Below, one piece after another: positions 34,735 to 48,100 of a DNA stretch of 64,000 bases. A model generated the notes under the pieces. The model was not told where the DNA came from and ran no database searches. It saw only the letters and a list, made by a program, of their open reading frames with translations. Numbering within the stretch: the first letter of the stretch is position 1; each line of letters opens with the position of its first letter. This stretch comes from Pteria penguin (taxonomy: Eukaryota > Mollusca > Bivalvia > Pterioida > Pteriidae), in the NCBI GenBank assembly GCA_035048485.1, contig CM068581.1:7205430-7269429 (forward strand), given 5' to 3'. A program made the translations under genes and the position numbers.

Positions 34735-37615
34735 CAAATACATGTATTTACATTACTCTGTATTAGTCACACCACTCTCTAAAACATGTATTTACATCAC
34801 TATGTGTTGGTCACACCACTCTCTAATACATGTATTTACATCTGTGTCTTAGTCACACCACTCTCTAATACATGTATTTACATCACTCTGTATTAGTCAC
34901 ACTACTCTCTAATACATGTATTTACATCACTATGTGTTAGTCACACCACTCTCTAATACATATATTTACATTACTCTGTATTAGTCACACCACTCTCTAA
35001 TACGCGTATTTACATCACTATGTGTTAGTCACACCACTCTCTAATACATGTATTTACATCACTATGTGTTGGTCACACCACTCTCTAATACATAAATTTA
35101 CATCACTATGTGTTAGTCAGACCACTTTATAATACATTTATTTTTTATCACTCTGTTGGTCACACCACTCTGTAATACATGTATTTACATCACTATGTGT
35201 TGGTCACACCACTCTCTAATACATGTATTTACATCTGTGTCTTAGTCACACCACTCTCTAATACATGTATTTACATTACTATGTGTTAGTCACACCACTC
35301 TCTAATACATCTATTTACATCACTATGTGTTGGTCACACCACTCTCTAATACATGTATTTACATCACTATGTGTTAGTCACACCACTCTCTAATACATGT
35401 ATTTACATCACTATGTGTTGGTCACACCACTCTCTAATACATAAATTTACATCACTATGTGTTAGTCACACCACTCTCTAATACATGTATTTACATCACT
35501 ATATGTTAGTCACACCACTCTCTAATACATGTATTTACATCACTATGTGTTGGTCACACCACTCTATAATACATGTATTTACATCACTATGTGTTGGTCA
35601 CACCACTCTCTAATACATAAATTTACATCACTATGTGTTAGTCAGACCACTTTATAATACATTTATTTTTTATCACTCTGTTGGTCACACCACTCTCTAA
35701 TACATCTATTTACATCACTATGTGTTGGTCACACCACTCTCTAATACATGTATTTACATCACTATGTGTTGGTCACACCACTCTGTAATAAATGTATTTA
35801 CATCACTGTGTTTTAGTCACACTTTCTCTAATACATATATTTACTTCACTATGTGTTGGTCACACCACTCTGTAATAAATGTATTTACATCACTGTGTTT
35901 TAGTCACACTTTCTCTAATACATGTATTTACTTCACTATGTGTTAGTTACACCACTCTCTAATACATGTATTTACATCACTATGTGTTGGTCACACCACT
36001 CTGTAATAAATGTATTTACATCACTATCTGTTAGTCACACCACTCTCTAATACATGTATTTACATCACTATGTGTTAGTCACACCACTCTCTAATACACG
36101 TACAGGTATTTACATTACTCTGTATTAGTCACACCACTCTCTAATACGTGTATTTACATCACTATGTGTTAGTCACACCACTCTCTAATACATGTATTTA
36201 CATCACTATGTGTTAGTCACACCACTCTCTAATACACGTACAGGTATTTACATTACTCTGTATTAGTCACACCACTCTCTAATACGTGTATTTACATCAC
36301 TATGTGTTAGTCACACCACTCTATAATACATCTATTTACATCACTATGTGTTAGTCACACCACTCTCTAATACATATATTTACATCACTATGTGTTGGTC
36401 ACACCACTCTCTAATACGTGTATTTACATCAGTATATGTTAGTCATACCACTCTGTAATGTATTTATGTAAATCTGTGTTAATTACACCACTAATATATC
36501 ACTATGTGTTAATCACACCACTTTCAAAAACATGTGTTTACATCACTATGTATTAGTCACACCACTCTCTAATACATGTATTTACATCACTGTATGTTAG
36601 TTACACCACTCTATAATACATATATTTGCATCACTGTGTTAGTCACTCCACTCTCTGATATATGTATTTACATCACTGTGTTAGTCACTCCACTCTCTGA
36701 TATATGTATTTACATTAGTGGGTTAGTCACACCACTTTCTAATACATGTATTTACATCACTGTATGTTAGTTACACCACTCTATAATACATGAGTTTACA
36801 TCACTCTGTATTAGTCACACCACTCTCCAATACATGTATTTACATCACTGTATGTTAGTTACACCACTCTATAATACATGTATTTACATCACTATGTGTT
36901 AGTTACACCACTCTCTAATACATGTATTTACATCACTATGTGTTAGTCACACCACTCTATAATACATGTATTTACATCACTATGTGTTGGTCACACCACT
37001 CTCTAATACATGTATTTACATCTGTGTCTTAGTCACACCACTCTTTAATACATGTATTTACATCACTATGTGTTAGTCACACCACTCTCTAATACATGTA
37101 TTTACATCACTATGTGTTGGTCACACCACTCTCTAATAAATGTATTTACATCACTATGTGTTAGTCACACCACTCTCTAATACATGTATTTACATTAGTG
37201 GGTTAGTCACACCACTTTCTAATACATGTATTTACATCACTGTATGTTAGTTACACCACTCTATAATACATGTATTTACATCACTACGTGTTAGTCACAC
37301 CACTCTCTAATACATGTATTTACATCACTATGTGTTAGTCACACCACTCTCTAATACGTGTATTTACAATAGTGTGTTATAGTCACACCACTCTCTAATA
37401 CATGTATTTACATTAGTGTATTAGTCACACCACTCTCTAATACATAAATTTACATCACTATGTGTTAGTCAGACCACTTTATAATACATTTATTTTTTAT
37501 CACTCTGTTAGACACACAGCTCTATAATACATGTATTTAAATCACTATGTGTTAGTCAGACCACCCTTTAATACATGTATTTACATCACTCTGTGTTAGT
37601 CACAGTATTCTCTAA
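34735..37615. repeat. 44-bp satellite array, about 65 units
   Basis: The unit is CATCACTATGTGTTAGTCAC + ACCACTCTCTAATACATGTA + TTTA. Most units are 85-100% alike by eye, with recurrent variants (TTGGTCAC, CTCTATAATAC, ACATAAATTTA, the shorter CATCTGTGTCTTAG). Blocks of variants are themselves repeated: the ACATAAATTTA...TTTATTTTTTATCACTCTG block appears near 35091, 35616 and 37444, and an ACACGTACAGGTATTTACAT block near 36096 and 36234. So larger segments have been duplicated. 44 is not a multiple of 3; the open frames over it are accidental. Confidence 0.97.
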
Positions 37616-38012
37616 TACTCTCTAAATATCTTATCGGGCTTTAATCATGTTAGCAGTCACAACATTTGTTAAAGTCAGATTTATTTTATTTTCCAGATGC
37701 TTGTTCTTGTCGGTAACAAATGAATCATGTCTACTACCATACGGCTACCGTAAGTTTTCCATACCTTACTGTAAATATTTAGATAGAAGTTTATATCTTT
37801 TGCATATATTTACAATAACTAAATGATCTGCGACCGTTAAACTTTTTGATAGCTATGTAATTACTTGGATTTAGGTGTCATGTAGATGTAACTATATTTT
37901 GTTATGACAATAATCTTCCGTATTTGAAGACTTTTATAGTGTTTTGAAATGTATGTATTATTACTTATTACCGGTATGAAAAAGTTCATTTATTTAGTCA
38001 TTTTAGATTGAG
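37616..38012. other. no recognisable feature
   Basis: AT-rich flank of the satellite. Confidence 0.4.
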
Positions 38013-38350
38013 TAATGTAGTCGTTTTTGTCGACTTGTTTACTAGGAACTATTCATCATGGTGAAAAAGCATTATTGTCGAGTTGTTTTATAAGGCATTA
38101 TTCATCATAGTGAAGCAATTATCGCTAACTTGTTTTACTTAGAGACTATTCATCATAGTGAATTCATTATTTTCGATTTGTTTTACTAGGGACTATTTAT
38201 CATACTGTAGTCATTTTTGTCGACTTGTTTACTAGGAGCTATTCATCATAGCAAATATATTATGGTCGATTTGTTTTACTAGGGACTATTCATCAAAGTG
38301 TAGTAGTTTTTATCGACTTGTTTACTAGGGGCTTTTTATCATAGTGAAGT
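38013..38350. repeat. tandem repeat of about 60 bp, five to six diverged copies
   Basis: Copies share 'GACTTGTTTACTAGGgaCTATTCATCATAGTGAA' with alternating CGATTTGTTTTACTAGGG variants. Confidence 0.85.
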
Positions 38351-39017
38351 TATTATCAGTTTTTGCCCGGTCACTTTCAAACTTCATGTGTTGCTTGTTC
38401 ATGATGGAAAGAAGTATCCTATTGATTTCGGGTCACAGGGTCAAAGATCAACATTGGCAAATTGTCTGTGATTTTGTGCCCTGTGAGGGTATTCCACACT
38501 TGACATTGCTCTTGTTTAGATCATATTTGGTTAGACCAGAAAAAAAAATACTTATAAAGGTTACAGCATTTTTGAATTGCATAAATACACGGTTATTGCG
38601 AATCAGGTATGTGTATGTATACCCAGACATTCATTAATAGCTCTTCTTCTTCCCTTCTTTTTATTAGCTCACCTGAGCCAAAGGCTTAAGTGAGCTATAG
38701 TCATAGTGCACTGTCTGTCGCTAACTTTTTCACATTTTCGACTTCTTCTCTGGAACTACATTGCAGACTTGGATCAAACTTTGTATAAATGATGTACTCA
38801 AGGTCCCCTACTAAAATTGTGTTCGGGATCCAGATTCCCTCAGGGGTGGATCCAGGGCAGGGCCAAAAGTGCCCAAATGGTACCCCTCTTCAAACATCTT
38901 CTCCTCCAGAACCAGTACGTAAATGGGGAAACTAACTGCATTTCAACAATATATAAATATGGGTTATCAAAAATAGTGTTCAGGGTTAAGATCTGTCAAA
39001 TAGAAATTTACGCTTTT

Positions 39018-41907
39018 TTAGCTCACCTGAGCCAAAGGCTCAAGTGAGCTATAGTCATAGTGCGCCGTCCGTCGTCCGTCGTCGTCGTCGTCGGCGTCGT
39101 CGTCGTCGTCGTCGTCCGTCGTTAACTTTTTCACATTTTCGACTTCTTCTCTGGAACTACATTGCAGATTTGGATCAAACTTTGTGTAAATGATGTACTC
39201 AAGGTCCTCTACTAAAATTGTGTTCGGGATCCAGATTCCCTCAGGGGTGGATCCATGGCGGGACCAAAAGTGCCCAAAAGGGTACCCCTCTTCAAACATC
39301 TTCTTCTCCAGAACCAGTACATAAATGGGGAAACTAATTGCATTTCAACAATCTATAAAGATGGGTTGTTAAAAATTGTGTTCGGGGTTAAGATCCGTCA
39401 AATGGAAATTTACGCTTTTTTGACGTGTTTCTGGACTTAGTCATTTCAATGAAGAAAAGTGTCATGTTTTTCAGTTAATTGATATTGATGATTTCTTAAT
39501 GACTATTTTGATCATAATTGTGGTAAGGAATATTATTGTGAAAGAATTTTGTCATTATCTCAATTTTTGGATTTTTTATGAATTTTTTAAGACTTCCAAA
39601 AAAAAGGGGGGGTTGGCCATTTTTCACATTTTCAACTTTTTCTACGAAACCACATGAAAGATTTTAATGAAACATGGAATACATGAAGTACTAAAAGTCC
39701 TCTATCAATGTGGTAAATTTCATCCAAATTGGTTAACAGATAATGCCACCATGTCTAAAAAGTAGGTCTCACAATGGTACATATAATACTTGGTAATTGA
39801 AATATGGAGAGTAGCGGATCAAATCCAGCTGTGGTCAAAAAAATTTTTTTTTTTTTTTTACACATCTAAATAAGTTTTTAGATGTTTCTAAACACTCAAC
39901 ATATGAAATTAGGAATTTTACGTTTAAGACTTCCAAAAAAAAAAAGGGGGGGGGCCATTTTTCACATTTTCAACTTTTTCTACAAAACTGTTTGGAACTA
40001 CATTGCAGATTTGGATCAAACTTTGTGTAAATGATGTACTCAAGGTCCCCTACTAAAATTGTGTTCGGGATCCAGATTCCCTCAGGGGTGGATCCAGGGT
40101 GGGACCAAAAGTGCCCAAAAGGGTACCCCTCTTCAAACATCTTCTTCTCCAGAACCAGTACATAAATGGGGAAACTAGTTGCATTTCAACAATCTATAAA
40201 GATGAGTTATTAAAAATTGTGTTCGGGGTTAAGATCCGTCAAATAGAAATTTACGCTTTTTTGACGTGTTTCTGGACTTAGTCATTTCAATGAAGAAAAG
40301 TGTCATGTTTTTCAGTTAATTGATATTGATGATTTCTTAATGACTATTTTGATCATAATTGTGGTAAGGAATATTATTGTGAAAGAATTTTGTCATTATC
40401 TCAATTTTTGGATTTTTTATGAATTTTTTAAGACTTCCAAGAAAAAGGGGGGGTTGGCCATTTTTCACATTTTCAACTTTTTCTACGAAACCACATGAAA
40501 GATTTTAATGAAACATGGAATATATGAAGTATTAAAAGTCCTCTATCAATGTGGTAAATTTCATCCAAATTGGTTAACAGATAATGCCACCATGTCTAAA
40601 AAGTAGGTCTCACAATGGTACATATACCACTTGGTAATTGAAATATAGAGAGTAGCGGATCAAATCCAGCTGTGGTCAAAAAAAATTTTTTTTTTTTTTA
40701 CACATCTAAATAAGTTTTTAGATGTTTCTCAACACTCAACACATGAAATTAGGAATTTTACGTTTAAGACTTCCAAAAAAAAAGGGGGGGTGGGGGGTGG
40801 CCATTTTTCACATTTTCAACTTTTTCTACAAAACTGTTTGAAGGATTTTAATAAATCTTGATAGAAATAAGTCACTTATGATCCTCTTCAAATTCTGTTG
40901 TTTTCGTCCAGACCTCTTTACAGGTGGCACCACCATAGTCAAAAGTAGGTCACAAAAGAGTTCCCTCCTTTAACAATATTCTTTTTCATACGGGCTGTAT
41001 ACAGAGACAAACAGAATGCATTGAAATGATCTAGAGGGATGAGTGAAGACGTATTGTCATTTTGGTTCCCTTCCAAAATCAAATTTTAGAATTTTTTTTC
41101 GACATTTCTTTGAACTTGGTGATTCAATGCAGAAAAAAAGTGTCATATTTCCTAGTTAACTGATAATGATGATTTCTTATGGACTATTGTGATCATAATT
41201 ATGGTAAGGATTGTTACTTTGAAAGAATTTTGTCAATATCTCAATTTTTGGATTTTCTATGAATTTTTTAAGACTTCCAAATGAGGGTGTATAGGAACAA
41301 TTGAATCACATTTTTCACTTCTGCTGTTATACCACATGAAAGATTTTAATGAAACAAGGAATACATGAAGTACTAAAGGTCCTCTATCAATTTGGTAAAT
41401 TTTCATCCAAATTGGTTAACAGATAATGCCACCATGTCTAAAAAGCAGTTCTCACAATGGTATATATACCACTTGGTAATTGAAATATGGAGAAATTTTT
41501 TTTTTCATTTCTTTACACATCTAAATAAGTTTTTAGATGTTTCTCAACACTCAACATATGAAATTAGGCAATTTTAAGTTAGATCTGGACAATATTTGAA
41601 ACAATTGTTGTTCATGACCCAGACTTGAAATCAGTCAACAAAAGGCCCCACCTAAAGAAAATGACTAACTTGTTGCCCTGAATGACTTCTTGCAGAGACA
41701 AAGGAAATGCTTAATATCAAAATCACGTGAATGGATGTGCAAAAAAGTGTTGTTTTTTATTCTAGCCTGAAATAAAATTTGACATATTTTCAACATCTGT
41801 GTTGACTTAGTCACATTAATGCAAAAATAAATGAATTCTTCCTTCATGCATGACTGATCATCTAGGTACTCAGGTGAGCGATATAGGCCCACTTGGGCCT
41901 CTTGTTT
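39018..41907 (+). mobile_element. 'AGCTCACC' element, inner copy with 841-bp tandem duplication
   Basis: A copy with both ends (TTAGCTCACCTGAGCCAAAG to GGCCCACTTGGGCCTCTTGT) sits inside the outer copy. Near its start is a CGTCGTCGTCGTC microsatellite (39065-39121). Positions 39152-39992 and 39993-40833 are a near-identical direct duplication (period 841). Peptides readable in the two copies (GPKVPKRVPLFKHLLLQNQY) differ mainly at amino-acid-changing sites, so this is not a maintained gene. Confidence 0.8.
39065..39121. repeat. GTC/CGTCC microsatellite
   Basis: Uninterrupted CGT-type triplets with a few CCGTC units, expanded relative to the same place in other family copies. Confidence 0.95.
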
Positions 41908-42912
41908 ATGTGTTTCTGGAGTTAGTTATTTCAATGTAGAAAAGTGTCATACTTTTCAGTTAATTGATATTGATAATTTTTTAATGAGTATTTTGATCAT
42001 AATTGTGGTAAGGAATATTATGAAAGAATTTTGTCAATATCTCAATTTTTGGATTTTTTATGAATTTTTTACGACTTCCAAAAACAAGGCGGGGGGTTGG
42101 GGTTGGCCATTTTTCACATTTTGAACTTTTTCTGCACAAAGGATTTTAATCAATCTTGGTAGAAATAAATCACTAATGATCCTCTTCAAATTCTGTTGTT
42201 TTCGTCCAGATCTCTGTATAGGTGGCGCCCCCATAGTCAAAAGTAGGTCACAAAAGAGTACCCTCCTTTGACAATATTCTTTTTCATATGGGCTGTATAC
42301 AAACAGAATGCATAGAAATGATCTAGAGGGATGAGTGAAGACGTGTTGTGATTTTGGTTCTCTTCCAAAATCAAATTTTAAAATTTTTTTTTTCAACATT
42401 TCTTTGGACTTGGTGATTTCAATGCAGAAAAATAAATTGATAATGATGATTTCTTATGGACTATTGTGATCATAATTATGGTAAGGAATGTTACTTTGAA
42501 AGAATTTTGTCAATATCTCAATTTTTGGATTTTCTATGAATTTTTTAAGACTTCCAAATGAGGGTGTATAGGAACAATTCTGCACATTTTTAACTTCTGT
42601 TGTTATACCACATGAAAGATTTTAATGAAACATGGAATACATGAACGTACTATATGTCCTCTATCAATTTGGTAAATTTCATCCAAATTGGTTAACAGAT
42701 AATGCCACCATGTCTAAAAAGTAGGTCTCACAATGGTACATGAACCACTTGGTGATTGAAATATGGAGAGTAGCGGTTCAAATCCAGCTGTGGTCAAATT
42801 TTTTTTTTCATTTCTTATAATAATAATAAGTTTTTAGATGTTTCTCAACACTCAACATATGAAATTAGGCAATTTTAAGTTAGATCTGGACAATATTTGA
42901 AACAATTGTTGT

Positions 42913-42923
42913 ACGCACGCACG

Positions 42924-42975
<52 letters not shown>
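42913..42975. repeat. CA microsatellite
   Basis: Four GCAC units followed by about 23 CA units. Confidence 0.97.
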
Positions 42976-42976
<1 letters not shown>

Positions 42977-43559
42977 CTGTGCTGTATGATCGGATAACCG
43001 AGGTTGTAAAGTTGTTGGGCATTACTCACATGAGATATTCTTTTGGCCTGCGGGTCGTCGTCTGTCCGTCTGTAAACTTTTAACAGTTTCTTCAGAACCG
43101 TTTGAACGATTTGATGAAACTTGGTGTACTTTAACTTTAAGTACTGTAAGTCCTCTACAAAATTTGTTTACTTTGTTGAAGTCCGTCTACAGATAGCACC
43201 ACCATAGCTAAAATAGGTCTCAGAGGATACCCCTTTTTGAAAATCTTCTTCAGAACCACTGTATGGATAATAAAACTAATGACATTTAATAGATCTAGAA
43301 AGATGTACGTTTCAAGTTGGTTCATTTGGTTGAAGTCGGATAAATAATTGTTGACGCTTTTTCTACATCTTCTTTGGATTTTAAAATTTTCATAGCATGG
43401 TTTCAATCAAAAAGGTGGCTCCAGCGTAGCCTAAAGCAAGTCTTACATGGTATTCTCCGTTGACAAGCCGCTGCATACAGAGACAAACTGAATTGATCAC
43501 AGTGATATAGAAGGAAGTGATTCTCTGCTTTACTCCCTTTCACTATGCAGAAAACACAA

Positions 43560-44400
43560 ATGAAAAACTCATTATATGATGTTGGCCGTATAGCACAATC
43601 GAATCAATTGCCGGCATTTATTACAGGTACATGTATGTATAAATGTAATAATCTATTAATGTATAAATGGTTCTTATATAACAAAATACTTTCATAATCG
43701 AACCCCTTCACACACTCGTCTTCTTGGGGATCTTACAATGCAATCATACAAAAATATTTATAGCGAAAATATAAAAATCTTAAAAGGGTGGTCCAATAAT
43801 AATCATAACCGCCCAGGAAAAACCACAGCAGAAAGCCAAAGATATATAGAGCCAAAGAGTTGCATGGAAACCTGTGTCTGTAGCAGTGTAATTTCGCACT
43901 AATGTTATGTCACCTGGACCAGCTCGAGTGACAGACTTCACTTTAATTAAACTTTAAATATATACTTGTACCTTTATTAATATGAATTATATTTTCATCA
44001 ATACATATACTTATGTTCTTTTTCTTACTTTATCAAATAATAAAAAACACATTTCTGACATGTTAAACAAACAAAAATTATCAAATAAAAAAAATTCAAT
44101 AAAAATCCCTTTCTGTCAAACTACATATAATAAAATTAAGAAAAACTTGATTGTTTAACGCACGGACCTAGAATGACTACTTCTCTGTCTTACACAGATG
44201 ACCGCACTTAAATCACGTGATTTGTCACGTGATTAAAACTCATTCAATATCGTATTGCATAGAAAAATAATTCCCGCTATTCTATCGAAACGCGGGAATA
44301 TTTTATTCTGTTTTGGATTCCAGTTTTAATGATATTATTTAATTCGTTTTTACTTTCTTTAATGGACTATGTCATTTTAATGCAAAACGCATTTATAACG
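43560..44400. other. no gene seen
   Basis: AT-rich interior of the outer repeat or unrelated inserted sequence; no motif recognised. Confidence 0.4.
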
Positions 44401-44401
44401 T

Positions 44402-44592
44402 AGGCGGATCTAGGAATTTTTGAAAGAAAAGGGGGGCGGGGTGTTGTAGCCTCCTAACATTTTGCACTTTACGGTCAGGATAGGGGGTTGCAGCCTTAAT
44501 AGTGGTCAAAAATGACCTGGTAAAAATATTCCGACCAGAAGGGGGAGGGGGTTGTAATACCTGCAATCTCCCCTGTAAATCCGCCAATGCAT
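44402..44592. mobile_element. 'GGCGGATC' MITE
   Basis: AGGCGGATCTAGGAATTTTT at the left and TGTAAATCCGCCAATG at the right form inverted termini. The G-rich interior resembles the copies at 10062, 13108 and 50025. Confidence 0.75.
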
Positions 44593-44997
44593 AATATTTT
44601 CCCAATGTTGATTTTTGATGTACTTAATTGTTGTATTTTAGCTAGAATTATAAAAATGCTTTTGTCAAAAAATTACATGTATTTAAGACTGCAAAAAGGA
44701 GAGGGGATTTTTTCCCATTGTTAGCTTTTCTGCACTACTTCTGGATTGAGTTTGAGGGAACTTAGTAGGCATTAAATAAAGATGGTGCCGTACAATTCTA
44801 GACGTTTTAAGTTTTAAGAAACTAAAGACTTTTGAGTATTTCAAATATGTCATAGGAAACTACCTACGTGGATTCTTGTTTAATATCATTATGTTCAATG
44901 TTTTTTATGTCTCAGGTGAGTGATATAGGCCTACTTGGGCCTTTTGTTTGTTAATTAAATCAGATGAGACGAAAACTAATGTCATATTTCTAAGCGA

Positions 44998-45080
44998 TGC
45001 ATGAGGCAAATGCCGTCATCATGTAAGTGAAATAGTCGTGGTATGACGTAAAACAATATTTAATCAATCAGCCAATCATT
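44998..45080 (+). mobile_element. SINE family 1, 3' tail fragment
   Basis: GCATGAGGCAAATGCCGTCA, GTCGTGGTATGACGTAAAAC and an AATCAATCAGCCAATC tail match the end of the SINE at 59130-59403. It ends about 36 bp before the exon of the large gene, inside the presumed intron. Confidence 0.85.
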
Positions 45081-45110
45081 AGAAAAGGTGTCATCATCCC
45101 TAATCTCTCA

Positions 45111-45117
45111 TTTCAGA
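45111..45117 (+). other. 3' splice acceptor of the large gene
   Basis: TTTCAG|A preceded by a pyrimidine-rich CCCTAATCTCTC. The frame upstream runs into the SINE tail and meets a stop at 45061, so an acceptor is more plausible than continuous coding. Confidence 0.75.
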
Positions 45118-45120
45118 GGA

Positions 45121-48100
45121 ATGAGTGCTTCCTGTATGTTGGCAGTCGGAAATGATGGACGAGTCCAACTTGAGGAACCAGGAAAGAGACCAAACAGTTT
45201 ACAAGAAAAAAACTCACTGTTTGTCAAGAATAACTCTGATGGAACGATTGGGGTTTTCTTGGTACCAAGAGATGGTGAAGGCAAAGGGAAAATGTTCGCT
45301 ATAATACCAACAGCACCCGAAAACATGGTGTACAGTGGATGGAAAATTGTTTCAGAGAATGAAAAGAAGTACCTATCACCAATATTCAAATCGGCTGATA
45401 AGACAACTTTGGCACGAGAAAATCTGGATTGTGACTCATCACTAGTGTCGAAGGAAACAGGTACTTCTGATAAGCCTGAAGTTGACAGGGATTATGAAGT
45501 GATTGATTTATGTGATGATGACAATGATTCAAGGATTAAAGAAGCCAAAGAGAAAAATACTCATGAGAAGAACAATCTCTCTCCAACTGCCGTAAGTAGA
45601 TCAGTGTGGAGTTGTCTTCCTCTGTCAGATGCATCTGGATCCTTATCTAGTGATAAGATTTCATCTGGATCCTTATCTAGTGCTGAGATTTCATCTGGAT
45701 CCTTATCTAGTGCTGAGATTTCATCCCGTGTTGGTGTATCTACAACTAATATTGACTCTCAGTACACCGATTGTGGTTCTATGACTTCTACAGGTATTTT
45801 GACTGTTGCTTATGGATCTATGTCCACTGCTTGCTCTCTTTCACGTGCCTTTGGATCATCACATAGTGTTGGCATTTCGTCCAGTGTTTGTGTATCAGCG
45901 ACTGATGCCGAGTCTACATCCAATGATACTAAATCTGTGACAACAAATGCTTGTACTCCTTCCAGCGTTTGTGGGTCTCTAATTAATGATGGTATTCCAT
46001 CAAATGTTTGTTCTCCCTCAAGCGTTTGTGGGTCTCTAATTAATGCTGGTATTCCATCAAATGTTTGTACTCCCTCCAGCGTTTGTGGGTCTCTAATTAA
46101 TGCTGGTATTCCATCAAATGTTTGTACTCCCTCCAGCGTTTGTGGGTTTCTAATTAATGCTGGTATTCCATCAAATGCTTGTACTCCTTCCAGTGTTTGT
46201 GGGTCTCTAGTTAATGCTAGTATTACATCCAGTGTTTGTGGATCTGTTAATTGTACTGCTACTGCGCCACGCCCAATGTTTCTGTTTTCAAATTATGCAG
46301 CCGCAAATTTAGCCAGGGCAGCCATTACTGAAGTAGATAAGGAAAAACATTTGTATAAGTTCAATCTGAATTCTTCACTCAAGCCTACAATGATTCAAAA
46401 ACCTTTAAACTGCCAAGAGGATGTAGAGATAGCAGAAGAAAAACTTACCAAAAGGACTTCGTCATTACCCGTTGCTTCACAAAAACTTGCGCAGAATCGC
46501 GCGGCCTATACCTCATCAAACTCTGATGGGCAATCAAATTTACAAGATAAGAATGTAAGTTATGCACATAAGGATGGAATTAGTAAAACAAAAAGTATTC
46601 AAATAACTCTGATTCCAGGATTGAAAAATGCAGATGAACACAGAACATATTTGTTGAAATCACCGCTTTTCCTAAAAACAGATGTACGAAATAGATTAGT
46701 GGTACCTACTAGTTCTAGTAATGTAGCAGTTACTAGTAGTAATCTGTCTACACATACTGCGTTGCCAACTCCCGGCCTACGCGATGAGAGTGAAAAAACT
46801 TCTACAGACTTTCAAATTCGACAACCACTCATCACAAGTGTAAACACGACTGCTTCAAATATTGCAATACATAGTAACCCTGTGACAAAGACATCTTTTG
46901 AAACTCGGCTAACGACTTCCACGAGTCTTGTATCAATGACACAGTCTTTTAACTCAAGAATTTCTTCTCCTTCTAGTGCTTTTTGCCGTGTCCCTTTAGA
47001 TACATTGAACTTCAAATCAAATATTTCTTCAGCTACAGATAAATTAGTTACATCATCTACAGTAGCGGAAAATAAATGCCAGTCCTCTGTAAATAAAAAG
47101 TCACGAAAGTCTGTGGTGAAATCGAAGTCAGTAAGAAATAAAGATCAAACGTTGCAGTCTCAACGTGTGAAAGTGGTACACTCCACTCCAAGTGTGATAA
47201 CTCTTTTGCAACCAAGCATTGTTAAATTATCCAGTGAACAGTCTTTTGGTTTAGTAGAAGCTGGACAATTCATAGTTTACAAAGATGCTGGCTCAAATAA
47301 TCATAAGATTGCCTCACTAGTGAAATACCCATCAAAAACTACAGCAGATGACATATCTCCAGTACGTGTAGCTGAATACAGTGATACTTTACAGTCTGCA
47401 AAATTAAAAACACCAGTATCTAAGACACCTTGCAGAGACATGCCTTTACAGTCTTCATTGTATACATTACAGAGCCTTAGATCCAAAGTTGCTTCAAGCG
47501 CTAATATATCCGCCGTAGAAGACAAACGCTGTAACTCTACTAGAGATAAAAATAGGAAGTCCAATATGTCTGATATAGGAGACATGCTGGGTCATACTGA
47601 TGATGAAAACAGGGAGTGTAGTAGACCCGGAGAGGAAGCAATGAATCTCCAGATTGAAACCGTGTTTTCATTGGCGCCATCTGAGGAGAGTTTGAATTCT
47701 TTGCGATGTTCTTTGTCTGATCGTTCAAGTTATGACAAGCATAGGCCTTGGTTGACTACTCCAAAGAGAATGCCTTTATATGAGGTTGAATTTTGGAATA
47801 TGGTAAGGAAATTAGATATCCCATTGGCAGCTGCAGGCGACAAAAAAATGAAAAGACGATGTGCGGTAGTCTTAAGTACTAAGTATAATGTGTGTTCAAA
47901 AAAGTGTCGTGAACTGCATGTGAAAAAACAGGAAAAGGCACTTGCAAAAATAAATAACCTGAAGAAACTCCGCAAAATTCTTTATGGACAATTGAAATTA
48001 CAATTATATCCAAAAGGATACAAAGAAGGCGTGGCTTCAAATTTACGATCAATAACAAAACTTGTCACAAGTGAAAGTGATGTTCATTCGAAACCGCTCC

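Larger units (their letters stand above)
38665..44949 (+). mobile_element. 'AGCTCACC' element, outer copy, interrupted
   Basis: It starts TTAGCTCACCTGAGCCAAAG at 38665 and ends GTGATATAGGCCTACTTGGG CCTTTTGTTT at 44949. At 39017 its text (AAATTTACGCTTTTTT) is cut by a second copy of the same family and resumes at 41908 (TGTGTTTCTGGAGTTAG). The intact text at 40250 (CTTTTTTGACGTGTTTCTGG) shows the join. A further related start (TTCTTTTGGCCTGCGGGTCG plus a CGTCGTCTGTCCGTCTG run) lies near 43030, so the right third may derive from a sister element. It also contains a CA microsatellite and a GGCGGATC MITE. No conserved protein. Confidence 0.7.

Noticed and set aside
35722..36770. Open frames in the 44-bp satellite
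   Set aside because: They arise from the unit lacking stops in some phases; the peptide is just the repeat read in rotating frames.
39255..40281. Conserved peptide GPKVPKRVPLFKHLLLQNQY in several repeat copies
   Set aside because: Differences between the two closest copies mostly change amino acids, there is no start/stop conservation, and the text occurs only inside the non-coding AGCTCACC repeat family.
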